Program-made: the position numbers and the translations under genes | Source: Anaeromyxobacter sp. Fw109-5 | GTDB lineage: Bacteria; Myxococcota; Myxococcia; Myxococcales; Anaeromyxobacteraceae | Assembly (NCBI RefSeq): GCF_000017505.1 | Contig: NC_009675.1 | Coordinates: forward strand, 496,001-560,000 | Direction: 5' to 3' | Length of the DNA stretch: 64,000 nt | Part shown: positions 7,590-16,724 of the stretch, one piece after another | Layout: each line of letters starts with the position of its first letter | Numbering within the stretch: the first letter of the stretch is position 1 | Notes under the pieces: model-generated | Told to the model about the DNA's origin: nothing | The model's database searches: none | The model's input: only the letters and a program-made list of their open reading frames with translations

Positions 7590-8909
7590 TCACCCGACCA
7601 GGCGAGCGGCGTAGAAACCGTCGGTGCCGTGGCGGTGGGGCAGGGTGAGGAGATCCCCCTCCGCCGTGAGCACGTCGGACGGCACCGCGCCGCCCCCGGC
7701 GCGCGCGAGGCCGCTCCGGAGCGCGGCCTCGACGACGCGAGGCCCCTCGACCCGCGACAGCGAGCAGATGGAGTAGGTGATCGGCGCGCCGGGGCGCGCG
7801 TAGCGCGCGACGCCCGCCAGCACGTCAGCCTGCAGGACGGCCATCCGGGCGAGGTCCTCGGGCACGCGGCGGAGCTTCAGCTCCGGGTGGCGGCGCAGCG
7901 TGCCGAGGCCGGCGCAGGGAGCGTCCACGAGCACGGCGTCGAAGGAGCCGGCCTCGAGCCCCGGGATCGGCCGCGCCGCGTCGGCGCAGACGACGCGAAC
8001 GCCGGCGAGGCCGCGCCGCGCCGCCTCGCGCGCGAGCTCCTCCGCCTTGCGCGGATGGAGCTCCACTGCGACGACCTCCGAGCCCGGCGCGAGCTGCTCG
8101 GCGAGGTGGAACGCCTTCCCGCCGGGCGCGGCGCAGGCGTCGAGCACGCGCGCGCGGGTGCCGCGCAGCCCGCCCGCCGCGTAGAGCGTCACGAGCTGAG
8201 CGGCCTCGTCCTGCACCTGGAAGGGGAGCCCTCCCGCCGCGCGGGCGAGCGCGGCGACCGAGGCGCCGGCGAGCAGGACTCCGTCCGGCGAGCGCCGGGT
8301 GGGCTCCGCGGCGAGGCCGGCGGAGCGGGCGCGCTCGACGAGCGCGTCTCGCGCCGGGGAGCGCACCGTGAGCGGCGCGGGCTGGTTCATGCCGCGCGCG
8401 AGGGCGAGCGCCTCCGCGGGCCCGAGCCACTCGACCCACTCCTCCGCGAGCCAGCGCGGCAGCGCCTCGGCGAGCGCGACGTGCCCGGCCGGATCGACCG
8501 AGAGCGGCGGCGGCTCGGGGAGCGCCGGCGCGCGGGCTAGGGCGCGCAGCACCGCGTTCACGTACCCCGCCGCGCGGCCGTGATCGACCGCCTTCACGAG
8601 GGAGACGGTCTCGCCGACCGCAGCGTGGGGGGGCTTCCCCATGAACAGCAGCTGATAGGCGCCGAGCCGGAGCGCCACGCGGGCGGGCGGGTCCAGCGCG
8701 CCGACGGGCCGTCGCGAGTGGGGCGCGAGGGCTGCGTCGAGCGTCAGCGAGCGGCGGAGCGTCCCGTACACGAGCTCGGTGGCGAGGCCGGCCTCGCGCG
8801 GATCGAGGGCGCCGGCTCCCGTCAGCGCGGCGTCCAGGGCGCGCGAGGCATACGCGCCGCCCTCGTCCACCCGGCGCAGGACCTCGAAGGCGATCTGGCG
8901 CGCGCTCAT
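7590..8909 (-). CDS. rsmB: 16S rRNA (cytosine-967-C5)-methyltransferase RsmB
   Basis: 439 residues. Residues 1 to about 140 form the NusB-like RNA-binding domain (ARQIAFEVLRRVDEGGAYA, YVNAVLRALAR). The Rossmann methyltransferase domain follows: SAM motif I ACAAPGGKAFHLAEQL, acidic VVAVELHPRKAEEL, motif IV DAPCAGLGTLRRHPEL and motif VI TYSICSLSRVEG, with the two catalytic cysteines. It methylates C967 of 16S rRNA. The ATG overlaps the fmt stop by 4 bp (ATGA), so fmt and rsmB are translationally coupled, the common fmt-rsmB arrangement. Confidence 0.95.
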   Translation of the reverse strand: MSARQIAFEVLRRVDEGGAYASRALDAALTGAGALDPREAGLATELVYGTLRRSLTLDAALAPHSRRPVGALDPPARVALRLGAYQLLFMGKPPHAAVGETVSLVKAVDHGRAAGYVNAVLRALARAPALPEPPPLSVDPAGHVALAEALPRWLAEEWVEWLGPAEALALARGMNQPAPLTVRSPARDALVERARSAGLAAEPTRRSPDGVLLAGASVAALARAAGGLPFQVQDEAAQLVTLYAAGGLRGTRARVLDACAAPGGKAFHLAEQLAPGSEVVAVELHPRKAEELAREAARRGLAGVRVVCADAARPIPGLEAGSFDAVLVDAPCAGLGTLRRHPELKLRRVPEDLARMAVLQADVLAGVARYARPGAPITYSICSLSRVEGPRVVEAALRSGLARAGGGAVPSDVLTAEGDLLTLPHRHGTDGFYAARLVG

Positions 8910-9847
8910 GTGCCGAACGTGAAGGTGCGGCGGCGAAGGCCGTTCGCGAAGTCCACCGCCGCCTGCGGGGGCCTCCCCTCGGGCTGCAGGCGGGTGACGA
9001 GGAGCGCGGTCCCGTCGCCGCACCGCACGGCGACGCCGCGGCCGGGCACGAGCGCGGCGGCGCCGGGGTCGGCGGCGAGCGCGCCCGCCGCCTCCGGCTC
9101 TTCGCGGACCTCCAGCAGCTTCACCGAGCGGCCGTCGAGCGTGGTCGTCGCCCCCGGCCACGGGGTGAAGGCGCGTAGCCGATCCCGGATCCTCCGTGCG
9201 CTCCGCGTCCAGTCCACCCGGCCGTCCTCCTTCTCGAGGATGCGCGCCAGCGTGGCGCGCGACGCGTCCTGCTTCACCGGCACGAGCCCGCCGTGCGGCA
9301 GCAGCGCGAGCGCCTCGACGAGCGCCTCGCCGCCGAGCGCGGCGAGCTTCGGGGCGAGGGACTCGGAGGTTTCGTCGGGCCCGATCGGCAGCACGCGCTG
9401 GAGCAGCACGTCGCCCGTGTCGAGCCCCTCGTCCATCTGCATGATCGAGACGCCCGTCTCCGCCTCCCCCTCGGCGATCGCCCACTGGATGGGCGCCGCG
9501 CCCCGGTACTTGGGCAGCAGCGAGCCATGCACGTTCAGGGCGCCGTGGGGCGCGAGCTGGAGGAGGTCGCTGCCGAGGATCCGGCCGTAGGCGGCCACCG
9601 CCAGGAGATCGGGCCGCAGCGCCTCGAGCTCGCGCGCGAGCCGTCCGTCGCGCACCTTCTCGGGCTGCAGCACCGCCACCCCGTGCGCGCGCGCCCAGAC
9701 CTTCGTGGCGGGCTCGCGCAGCGCCTGGCCGCGCCCGGCCGGCCGATCCGGCTGCGCCACCACCGCCGCGACCTCGTGGCCCGCGCGGGCGAGCGCGTCG
9801 AGCGGGGGCACCGCGAAGGCGGGAGTTCCCATGAAGACGATGCGCAT
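8906..9847 (-). CDS. fmt: methionyl-tRNA formyltransferase
   Basis: 313 residues. The N-terminal formyltransferase fold shows RIVFMGTPAFAVPPLDAL, the formyl-tetrahydrofolate-binding HGSLLPKYRGAAPI with the catalytic Asn-His-Asp set (LNVHGS, MDEGLDTGDVL), then a linker and the C-terminal OB-like tRNA-binding domain (RIRDRLRAFTPWPGA). It formylates initiator Met-tRNA. The first residues of the open frame upstream are encoded by GGTCGA repeats, so the ATG at 9847 is the credible start. No Shine-Dalgarno sequence precedes it, but TATACA sits 9 nt upstream. First gene of the fmt-rsmB-rpe-kinase series. Confidence 0.95.
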   Translation of the reverse strand: MRIVFMGTPAFAVPPLDALARAGHEVAAVVAQPDRPAGRGQALREPATKVWARAHGVAVLQPEKVRDGRLARELEALRPDLLAVAAYGRILGSDLLQLAPHGALNVHGSLLPKYRGAAPIQWAIAEGEAETGVSIMQMDEGLDTGDVLLQRVLPIGPDETSESLAPKLAALGGEALVEALALLPHGGLVPVKQDASRATLARILEKEDGRVDWTRSARRIRDRLRAFTPWPGATTTLDGRSVKLLEVREEPEAAGALAADPGAAALVPGRGVAVRCGDGTALLVTRLQPEGRPPQAAVDFANGLRRRTFTFGT

Positions 9848-9856
9848 GAGGGGGTC

Positions 9857-9862
9857 TGTATA
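9857..9862 (-). promoter_or_regulatory. -10 element for leaderless fmt mRNA
   Basis: TATACA on the minus strand, separated from the fmt ATG by nine pyrimidine-rich bases (GACCCCCTC) with no ribosome-binding site. Confidence 0.5.
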
Positions 9863-9904
9863 GGCGGGGTCGAGGGCGCGGTCGAGGGGGGACGGTGCGG
9901 CCCA

Positions 9905-9926
9905 GGTCGAGGTCGAGGTCGAGGTC
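9905..9926. repeat. GGTCGA hexamer repeat
   Basis: Three and a half tandem GGTCGA units upstream of fmt, with degenerate copies just before (9869-9890). Same GGTCGN family as the arrays at 11798, 12929, 24929 and 45955. Confidence 0.7.
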
Positions 9927-10123
9927 CTTGTCATTCGTCACATCGGCTCGCGCTGGACTCGGGACGAGGTGCCGACCGCGCGCCCGCGGTGGGCACGCGC
10001 GAGGGAGCAGTACGAGCCAGGGAAAGCGGCCTACGAGGGGGCCGGAGGGCCGGCGTCGCCGCGCGTCCGCCGCGTCGCCGGAAGACGCTGCGGTCGGCTT
10101 TGCTCCCGTTCCGCCGACCGCGG

Positions 10124-11289
10124 TCACGTTGCCCACAAGCCCTGCTGAATGGCAGCTGGCGCGGTGCCGGCATGCCCCGTCCGCTCGGCGAGGTTTCCGC
10201 GCCGGAAGCGGTCCATGTGCTCGCGCCCGTAGGTCTGTTCGGCGTGCAACAGGTTGTGCGACCTGCAAGCGACCCGAAGATTGTCGCGCGTCGAGAGACC
10301 CCCGAGAGCCTGCGGGTGGATGTGGTCGAGCTCCAGCTGCCAGCGGCTGTCGCAGCGCCGCCCGTCCGGAGCGACCCAGGCGCAGCGTCCGCCGTCGCGC
10401 TTCCAGACCTCGCGCCGCACTATCGCCGGGATCGTGCTCGTGGGCGCGGCGGACTCGGTGGAGGGACGTGGCTCCCGGTCGGCCTTCCGCTGCCGCTCCG
10501 GCGCGATCGCGCCCTTGCGCTTGCCGTGCTTCTCGACGGCGCAGCGGATGGCATCCCGGAGCACCGCCGCGAGATCGCCGTCCGGGAACTCGTGCGAGAG
10601 CAGCGCGGTGAGCGTCTCGAGGTCCTCCTTGCAGGACGCGTCGATGGTGACCCGCAGCGACCAGCCGCTCTCGCTCACCGCACGGGTCTCCGCCCGCGCC
10701 TTCGGGCGAGGTTGGTCGGGTGGGGCGGAAACCGTGGCCGGCGACCCACCAGCAGCCGCCGGCGGCGCGGGGATCGCCTCCTGCGGCTCGGCAGGTCCGG
10801 CAACCACTGCCGCCAGCGGCAGCGCCGGGGCGCTCGCGGCTGAGGCGCGGTCGGGCAGCTTGCGCACGCCCGCCCGCGGAGCGGTGCGCGCCTGGAGCGA
10901 GGCGACGAGGTGATCCACCTCGGCCTTGGTGCGGTAGGCGGCCCGGGCGACGAGGTCGGGCAGGTTCTCCTCGGTCAGCACCTGGCCGAGCAGCTGGACG
11001 GTGGAGATGCAAAGGCGGCCATCTCGCAGGGCGTCCTCGAGGCTGGGAACCGGCGCAGCACCCGCATCGCCTGGATGCGTCGCCCCGCCGCGCCCTCGCG
11101 CAGGTGGAGCACCTCCAGGCAATACGCCCAGAGCGAGGGGTACCCGGCGTCCACGTACGCGCGGCGGCGATCGAACTCCTCGAGGTGGAGGAGGAACTCG
11201 ACCTGGACGTCGCGCTCCTCGCCGGCGAGCTCGCGCAGGCGCTGGGCGAGCAGGGTCGAGTCGAGGGCGGAAGGGGCGATCGCGGGCAT
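10124..11289 (-). pseudogene. HNH endonuclease gene with a single-base frameshift
   Basis: The N-terminal part (MPAIAPSALDSTLLAQRL..., ending MRVLRRFP) reads in one frame from the ATG at 11289. The continuation (SLEDALRDGRLCISTVQLL onward) reads in another frame to the stop at 10124. The break lies in a G run at 11045-11047 (C run on the coding strand); one extra base there restores RRFPSLEDALRDGRL. The C-terminus has an intact HNH domain: REVWKRDGGRCAW, LELDHIHPQALGG and NLRVACRSHNLLHAEQ. Full length would be about 388 residues. Either a true frameshift or a sequencing error in a homopolymer. A second, more decayed family member lies 0.5 kb away. Confidence 0.75.
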
Positions 11290-11295
11290 GGTGCA

Positions 11296-11301
11296 CCTCC
11301 T
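11296..11301 (-). promoter_or_regulatory. strong ribosome-binding site of the HNH gene
   Basis: AGGAGG on the minus strand, 6 nt before the ATG at 11289. It fixes the start of the frameshifted HNH gene. Confidence 0.7.
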
Positions 11302-11736
11302 GTGCACCCTTCGTAACACGCGATTTCCGCACCTCCTGAGACGCGCCAGATCGCGCCTGCGCCGCTTTCCGGGCCCGCCCCTTCGCCGTCCACGCGGCGC
11401 GCCGGACGCGCACGGCGCGCCCTGCCTGCGCTCGCGAGGAGCGTGTTCCCGACGCGCCGAAGACGTGCGAACGCGCGTCGCGGCGAACCACGTCAAGAGG
11501 GCGACGTTCACCCACCGCAACTGGGACTCGCGTGGCTCGCAAGAGCTATCGCTGGAGATAGCAGGGACTATTAGTGAACGCCGGCATGGGCGGAGACGTG
11601 CGCGCAACTTCCTCGGACCTGCTCTGCCCGCTGCCCAGTCACCGCGCCGACGCCGGTGAAGACGCACCGCGTGATGGGCAGAGGCGCGCCGGCGCGAGCG
11701 CTTCTCCCCTCGATGCCCGAGCCCCGTCTGCGTACG

Positions 11737-11776
11737 GGCGACGGCACACGACCTCCCGCATGCGTGTGCTGTCGCC
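11737..11776. repeat. inverted repeat with 14-bp arms
   Basis: GGCGACGGCACACG (11737-11750) and CGTGTGCTGTCGCC (11763-11776) pair with one mismatch around a 12-nt loop. No T-tract. It could be a terminator, a protein-binding site or a relic transposon end. Confidence 0.5.
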
Positions 11777-11797
11777 GTGGGATGTGATGAATCGAGA

Positions 11798-11825
11798 GGT
11801 CGAGGTCGGGGACGGGGTCGGGGTC
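11798..11825. repeat. GGTCGA/GGTCGG hexamer repeat
   Basis: Short tandem GGTCGN array directly upstream of the truncated HNH paralogue, ending 8 bp before its first recognisable codon. Confidence 0.6.
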
Positions 11826-11833
11826 TGATCATC

Positions 11834-12388
11834 CCTCACAAGACGGGCGGCCGGATCGCGAAGGTGCTCACCCCCGAGAACCGCGCGGAGGTGCTGCCCC
11901 GGTTCTTCGGTCGCTCGCGCCGCGAGGCGGAGGCGGTCGCCGTGTCGCTCCGGCCGGCCGAGGTGGTGCCCACCCGCGAGGTCGTCACCGCGTTCCGGCC
12001 GGCCGCCATCCGAGCGGCCACGGTCCAGGCCGCGCTCCTGGCACCCTCGCCCGAGTCGCCGGCGCTTCGAGTCCACCCGGATGAACCGACCACTCCCGTC
12101 ACGGTCGCTGCCCCGAGGCCCCTGCCCACTCCGCCGCCACCCCGCGAGTCCGTGGAGCGGCTCGACGCCGAGCTCGCCCGCGTGCACGTCACCGTCTCCC
12201 GCCGCTTCCTCGAGAAGCTCGAGGCCGCCACGGACGCGCTCGGGCATGCCTGCCCGGAAGGCAACGCGGCGGAGATCCTCGAGCGCGGCCTCGACCTCAT
12301 CCTCGCCCAGCACGCGAAGCGCCGCGGTCTCGTCGAGAAGCCTCGGAAGAGCCGCGGAGGGTCCCGCCGCGACACGATCCCTGCCGAG
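11834..12388 (+). pseudogene. truncated HNH endonuclease paralogue (middle part only)
   Basis: Reads PHKTGGRIAKVLTPENRAEV, RFFGRSRREAEAVAVSLRPAEVVP, then ARVHVTVSRRFLEKLEAA and EILERGLDLILAQHAKRRGL. From memory this is the central region of the multi-copy HNH endonuclease family of this lineage. The N-terminal helical part is missing, and the frame runs into a GGTCGN repeat instead. The C-terminal HNH motif is missing too: after RRDTIPAE the frame continues with unrelated, low-complexity residues to 12526. No start codon with a ribosome site is seen, so it is very likely non-functional as a nuclease. Confidence 0.6.
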
Positions 12389-12928
12389 CCATCGCGCCCT
12401 GCTCCTCACGGAGAAGGCGGACGAGGTGGGTTCGTGAGCTCGCGTGCGGTGGACATGTACGCAGTGTCTCATGCGAATTTCGGCCGTCCCCAGGCTCGCG
12501 AGAACGGCGCGAGGCGCGACCGATGACCAGGGGTGCCGCGCCCCCTCCCGCGCAGCTCCGGCGCCCTCCGGGTGGCCCGCGAACGCTGCGAGGCACGCGT
12601 TCTCGGGCTGCTCGCGCCGCGGAAAGCGAGCTGCAAGACAACCGTGTCAACGGTTACCGTCGGGCAAATGGGTTGCTCTGGCCATGGCCGGAAGCGCCCT
12701 GGCTCACCTACAGTGAAATGGCCTGGCTCCTCGGGAGTTCCGCGCCTCCAAGCACGCCCGTGCCGCGTCTCGCCCTCGGGTTTCTTGTTAGCCGATCGCG
12801 CGGCGACGGTTCCGGTCCTCGGTAGCGCTTCGGCCGGTCCCTCTCGTCTCGAGCCAGCTCGGGACCGCCCGCCTGGCGGATACAGCCGTTTCCGGGCAGA
12901 ACCGTCGCCGACTTGTGATGGATGATGA
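12389..12928. other. gene-free stretch after the HNH remnant
   Basis: Frames are open by GC bias, but I see no family signature, no good ribosome site and no consistent codon pattern. It is less GC-rich in places (around 12640-12700) than neighbouring genes. Confidence 0.45.
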
Positions 12929-13081
12929 GGTCGAGGTCGAGGAGGTCGGGGGTCGGGGCCCTTCGACTTCGCGCCGCGGCTGACGCCGCGTCGCTACGCT
13001 CAGGGTGGTCGGCCTCAGGAGATCCGACGGGGGCCGAGGTCGCGGTCGGGGTGTCGCGGTCGACGTTGAGCTCGAGGTCGG
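12929..13081. repeat. composite interspersed repeat: GGTCGN arrays flanking a palindromic core
   Basis: GGTCGAGGTCGAGG leads into a core (about 12959-13025) with CCTTCGACTTCGC, GTCGCTACGCTCAGGGTGG and GGCCTCAGGAGATCC, then more GGTCGN units run to the stop of the glycerate kinase gene. The core matches elements at 31886-32002 and 45881-46034. Confidence 0.65.
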
Positions 13082-13084
13082 TCC

Positions 13085-14359
13085 CTACTCCACCGCCACC
13101 AGCACCAGATCGCACACGTGCGTCCCGGTCTCGAAGCGCGGGATGGCGACCCCGAGCGCCGCGCAGGCCGGGCCCGAGCGCGCCTCGGCGAGCGCGGCAT
13201 CGAGGTCGACGCCGGCGGCGGCAGCCCCGGGAGCGGTCTCGCCGTCCACGACGGCGCCGGCGTGCTCCGTCGGGCCGTCGCGGCCGTCGGAGCCGGCGGC
13301 GAGCGCGGCGGCGGGGAGCCCCGCGAGCTCCTTCGCGGCGAGGAGCGCGAGCGCCTGCGCGCGGCCGCCGTCGGGGTGGGCGGCGGCCGGGACGCTGATG
13401 GTGGGCTCTCCGCCGAGGGCGAGCAGCCGCGGGCCGCGGCCGGCGTTCGCGCGCGCCCACGCGCCGAGGCGCGCCGCGACCGCGGCGACGTCGCCGGTGA
13501 GCGGCGCGGGATCCGCCTCGGCGGAGATGCCCCGCTCGGCGGCGGCCTCGGCGGCGGCGCGCGCGAGCTCGGTAGGCCCGGCGAGGAGGCGGTGCGCGAT
13601 CGTGGCGAAGCGAGGGTCGCCCGGCTTCGGCGTCTCGCGGCCCGCCGCCGACTCCGCCTCGACGAAGGCGCGGACCGCCGCCGGCAGCGCCCCGCGCGTG
13701 CGGGTGCGGTCGAGGACCGCGCCCACGTCCGCCCAGGTGGTGGGGTCGGGCACGAGCGGACCCGAGGCGATGGTGGAGAGGTCGTCGCCGGGGACGTCGG
13801 AGAGGACGAGGACCCGCACCGGCGCGGGCGCGAGCCGGGCCCCGAGGCGGCCGCCCTTCAGGTCGGACAGGTGCTTGCGGACGGCGTTCAGCTCCTGGAT
13901 GGTCGCGCCTGCCCGCATGACGGCGGCGAGCGCGTCGGCCTTCTCCTCGAGGGAGAGCCCCGCCGCGGGCGCCACCGCCAGCGCGCTGCCGCCGCCGGAG
14001 AGCAGGACGAGCGCCGTCGCACCCCCGTTCGCGTCGGCCCAGGCGCGGATCGCCTCGCCCGCCGCGAGCGAGCCGCGCGTCGGCCGCGGGTGGCCCGCCG
14101 CGATGGCACGCGCGCCCGCGGGGGGGCGCGTTCCCTCCGGGTGGACGCAGAGCGGGTGCCGCGCGCGGTCGCCGAGCGCGGCGAGGGCCGCCTCGATCAT
14201 TGGGGTAGCAGCTTTCCCGAGCGCCAGCACGCGCACCGGGCCCGGCGGCAGCGGGGAGCTCGCGAGCTCCGCCGCGACGCGTCGGGCCGCGTCGAGCCGA
14301 TGGAGGGCTGCGCGGTAGATGTCCTCACAGGTGGACGCGAGTGGGCGTCGGGCTTGCAT
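13085..14359 (-). CDS. glycerate 2-kinase (MOFRL family)
   Basis: 424 residues from the ATG at 14359, preceded by GGGAGGTGAC. The N-terminal DUF4147 domain has VRVLALGKAATPMIEAAL, AGHPRPTRGSLAAGEAI, LVLLSGGGSALAVAP and NAVRKHLSDLKGGRL. The C-terminal MOFRL domain has LLALGGEPTISVP and AAGSDGRDGPTEHAGAVVDG. This is the GckA/TtuD type, which phosphorylates D-glycerate at the 2-position in glycerate or serine-pathway metabolism. The gene is divergent from a membrane-protein gene. Its 3' end meets the composite repeat. Confidence 0.9.
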   Translation of the reverse strand: MQARRPLASTCEDIYRAALHRLDAARRVAAELASSPLPPGPVRVLALGKAATPMIEAALAALGDRARHPLCVHPEGTRPPAGARAIAAGHPRPTRGSLAAGEAIRAWADANGGATALVLLSGGGSALAVAPAAGLSLEEKADALAAVMRAGATIQELNAVRKHLSDLKGGRLGARLAPAPVRVLVLSDVPGDDLSTIASGPLVPDPTTWADVGAVLDRTRTRGALPAAVRAFVEAESAAGRETPKPGDPRFATIAHRLLAGPTELARAAAEAAAERGISAEADPAPLTGDVAAVAARLGAWARANAGRGPRLLALGGEPTISVPAAAHPDGGRAQALALLAAKELAGLPAAALAAGSDGRDGPTEHAGAVVDGETAPGAAAAGVDLDAALAEARSGPACAALGVAIPRFETGTHVCDLVLVAVE

Positions 14360-14384
14360 CGTCACCTCCCGTGCGGCAGCGTCG

Positions 14385-14412
14385 TTGCGGTGCGAGGGGC
14401 AAGCGATAGAAT
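14385..14412 (+). promoter_or_regulatory. candidate promoter of the HAMP-like membrane protein gene
   Basis: TTGCGG (14385-14390), a 16-bp spacer and TAGAAT (14407-14412), about 42 bp before the ATG at 14454, in the divergent gap shared with glycerate kinase. Confidence 0.4.
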
Positions 14413-14453
14413 CGCCTGTCCCCGGCGACGCCGGGCCGAGAGGGGAGCATCGC

Positions 14454-15101
14454 ATGGCCGAGGCATCCGCCGCTGCCGACGCGCCGGGGGCCGGGCATCA
14501 CCGGCGCCGGTACCTCGTCGACCGCGGGTTCCAGCTCAAGTACGCGCTCCTCATGGCGGGCGCCGGGCTGGCCGTTGCGCTCGTGTTCGGCCTGTGGCTC
14601 CACCAGGCGCACGTCCAGGCGACGGCGCTGCTCGCGTCGGACCCCGAGACGCGCGCCCTCGTGGCCCGCAGCGATCGCGTCCTGCTCGGCGCGTTCGGCG
14701 CGATCGCGCTGCTCCTCGCCGGCGCGCTCGGGCTCCTCGGCGTGGTCGTCACCCACCGCGTCGCCGGCCCCGTGTTCGTCATGGGCCACTACGTGCGCGT
14801 GCTCTCCGAGGGGCGCTTCCCGCGCATGCGGACGCTGCGCAGGAGCGACGAGCTCAAGCCCTTCTTCCGCACGTTCATCCAGGCGGTCGAGGCGATGAAG
14901 GCACGCGAGGCGCGCCACGCGGCGGTGCTCTCCGACGCGCTGCAGCGCATGTGCGCCGCCTCCGCGCGCTCGCCGGAGCTCGCCCCCGCCATCGAGGCGC
15001 TGACCGCCGCCCTCGCCGAACGCCACAGCGCCCTCGCGCTCGACGACTCCGAGCCGACGCCCATCGCCGTCCCCGCGCCGCAGCGGCGCGCCCTGCCGTA
15101 A
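14454..15101 (+). CDS. two-helix membrane protein with HAMP-like region
   Basis: 215 residues from the ATG at 14454, with AGGGGAG upstream. After RRRYLVDRGFQLKYALLM come two transmembrane helices (about residues 27-46 and 74-98) separated by a short loop, then HRVAGPVFVMGHYVRVLSEG, which resembles the start of a HAMP or HAMP-related linker. The rest is a helical cytoplasmic tail (AVEAMKAREARHAAVLSDAL). There is no MCP signalling tip, kinase or GGDEF domain. Similar short proteins are common in Myxococcota, but I know no defined role. A HEAT-repeat lipoprotein gene follows 17 bp downstream, so an operon is likely. Confidence 0.65.
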   Translation: MAEASAAADAPGAGHHRRRYLVDRGFQLKYALLMAGAGLAVALVFGLWLHQAHVQATALLASDPETRALVARSDRVLLGAFGAIALLLAGALGLLGVVVTHRVAGPVFVMGHYVRVLSEGRFPRMRTLRRSDELKPFFRTFIQAVEAMKAREARHAAVLSDALQRMCAASARSPELAPAIEALTAALAERHSALALDDSEPTPIAVPAPQRRALP

Positions 15102-15118
15102 CCCCCGAGGAGCACGAC

Positions 15119-16660
15119 ATGCGAACCCTCCCCGCCGTCCTCGCCTGCCTCGCCCTCGCCGCCTGCGGGAGCCCCAGCGATCCGGAGGGCTGGGCGAAGC
15201 GTGCCGCAGGCCGCAGCCGGCTGGACGAGAAGCTCGAGGCGCTCTCGCACGTCCGCAAGGTCCAGGGGGACCGCCGGGCCGCCGTCCCGCACCTCGTCGC
15301 CGTGCTGAAGCAGGCGCCGCGGGCGCGCGCCGAGGCCGCCCTCGCCCTCGGCGAGATCGGCGATCCCGCCGCCGCCGCGCCGCTGCTCGCCGCGCTCGAC
15401 CCGGCGCCGAAGGACCGGGACACGATCGACGCGAACCGCCGCATCGCCGAGGCGCTCGGGGCGCTCCGCGCTCGCGAGGCGGTCCCCGCGCTCCAGGAGC
15501 TGACCGCGTCCCCCGACGGCTACACGCAGGTCGCGGCGGTCGACGCGCTCGGCCGCATCGGCGATCCGGCCGCGGTCGACACGCTCGTCGCCATCGCCAC
15601 GGGCGATCGCGTCGAGCCGTTCACCGCGAAGAAGGCGCTCCTCGCGCTCGGCTCGATCGCCGATCCGCGCGCGGGGAAGGCCGTGCTGCGGATGCTCTTC
15701 GAGGAGCGGCCCGGCGTCTCGTTCTTCCCGGAGGCCGCGTTCGCCGCCTCCCAGATCGGCGCGCCCATGACGGCGCCGCTCCTCGCGGTGCTCGAGGGGC
15801 GCGACGCGGAGCTCGCAGGCTGGGCGCGCCAGCGCGGCGTCGTGCCGGGCGCGCTCTTCGCGAAGTCGGCGCAGCTGCTCGGCGACGTCGCCGGTGCGGA
15901 GGCCGTCCCGGCGCTCGTGCAGAAGCTCTCGTACCAGGACGCCGATCCCCGCCTCGCGCTCTACGTGCGCGTGTTCGCCGCCGAGTCGCTCGGGCGCATG
16001 CGTGCGCAGGAGGCGGTCCGGCCGCTCGCGAGCCTCCTCCCGCGAGAGCGGGATCCCGACGTGCGCGACCGCTATTGCGACGCGCTGGCGCGCATCGGCG
16101 ATCCGGCGGCGCTCCCGGCGCTGCGGGCCGCCTCGGGGTCCCCCGACGCGCGGCTCCGCGACGGCGCGCTCGCGGCGCTGTCGCGCATCGGCGGCGCGGC
16201 GGAGCGCCCGGTCGTGGAGGCGGCGGAGCAGCGCGCCTGCGCGGGCGGCTGCGACGCCGCCCGGAAGGCGGCGTTCGCGGGCAGGACGGCCCGGCTGGAC
16301 GCGGCGGCGGCTTGCGGCGTGGACCCGGCCTGCTGGGCGGGCAAGCTCGCGGATCCCATCGCCGCGGTGCGCGACCGCGCCGCGCTCGAGGTCGGCCGGA
16401 GGGGGAGCGCGCGCCACGCCGCCGCGCTCACCGACGCGCTCGTCCGGCCAATCGAGCAGGACGCCGACGTCGCCGCCCGTTACCACGCGGTGCTCGGCCT
16501 CGGCTGGCTGGCCTCGCGGGAGAAGCTCGGCGCCGCCGGCGCGGACCTCGCGGGGAAGATCGACGGCATGATCGCCCACGACCGCGGCCGGACCCTCACC
16601 GCGCGGGTGAACGAGGACGCGCTGCGGCTCGCCGCGCGCCTCCGCCGCGAGGCGCGGTAG
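15119..16660 (+). CDS. HEAT-repeat lipoprotein
   Basis: 513 residues from the ATG at 15119, preceded by GAGGAG. The signal peptide ends in a lipobox (ALAACGS), so Cys is probably lipidated. Nearly all the mature protein is tandem HEAT/PBS-type repeats with the recurring signature '[11 protein letters not shown]' (examples: [52 protein letters not shown]). This scaffold usually binds other proteins. Four Cys occur near residues 375-405 ([18 protein letters not shown]) and may form disulphides. Envelope location is inferred. Partner unknown; the upstream membrane protein is a candidate. Confidence 0.85.
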   Translation: MRTLPAVLACLALAACGSPSDPEGWAKRAAGRSRLDEKLEALSHVRKVQGDRRAAVPHLVAVLKQAPRARAEAALALGEIGDPAAAAPLLAALDPAPKDRDTIDANRRIAEALGALRAREAVPALQELTASPDGYTQVAAVDALGRIGDPAAVDTLVAIATGDRVEPFTAKKALLALGSIADPRAGKAVLRMLFEERPGVSFFPEAAFAASQIGAPMTAPLLAVLEGRDAELAGWARQRGVVPGALFAKSAQLLGDVAGAEAVPALVQKLSYQDADPRLALYVRVFAAESLGRMRAQEAVRPLASLLPRERDPDVRDRYCDALARIGDPAALPALRAASGSPDARLRDGALAALSRIGGAAERPVVEAAEQRACAGGCDAARKAAFAGRTARLDAAAACGVDPACWAGKLADPIAAVRDRAALEVGRRGSARHAAALTDALVRPIEQDADVAARYHAVLGLGWLASREKLGAAGADLAGKIDGMIAHDRGRTLTARVNEDALRLAARLRREAR

Positions 16661-16679
16661 CGCCCCTCGCGCAGCCCCC

Positions 16680-16691
16680 GGGCGATCGCCC
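16680..16691. terminator. palindrome between convergent genes, possible terminator
   Basis: GGGCGATCGCCC is a perfect 12-bp palindrome, followed by a second GGGCGGTCGCC arm, in the 64-bp gap between the HEAT and LETM1-like genes. Confidence 0.35.
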
Positions 16692-16724
16692 TCGGGCGGT
16701 CGCCTCGCGAGCACGGCGCCGGCT

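Larger units (their letters stand above)
11302..11833. other. gene-free stretch between the HNH gene and the HNH remnant
   Basis: I see no convincing coding region. It holds a 14-bp-arm hairpin (11737-11776), a short inverted repeat GCTATC/GATAGC near 11545-11563, and a GGTCGA/GGTCGG repeat (11798-11825) that abuts the HNH remnant. Codon structure is lost in all frames. Confidence 0.5.

Noticed and set aside
7590-11393. Very long open frame of about 1,267 codons on the minus strand
   Set aside because: Only the rsmB part is real. The rest is an out-of-frame shadow of fmt and the HNH gene, kept open by high GC.
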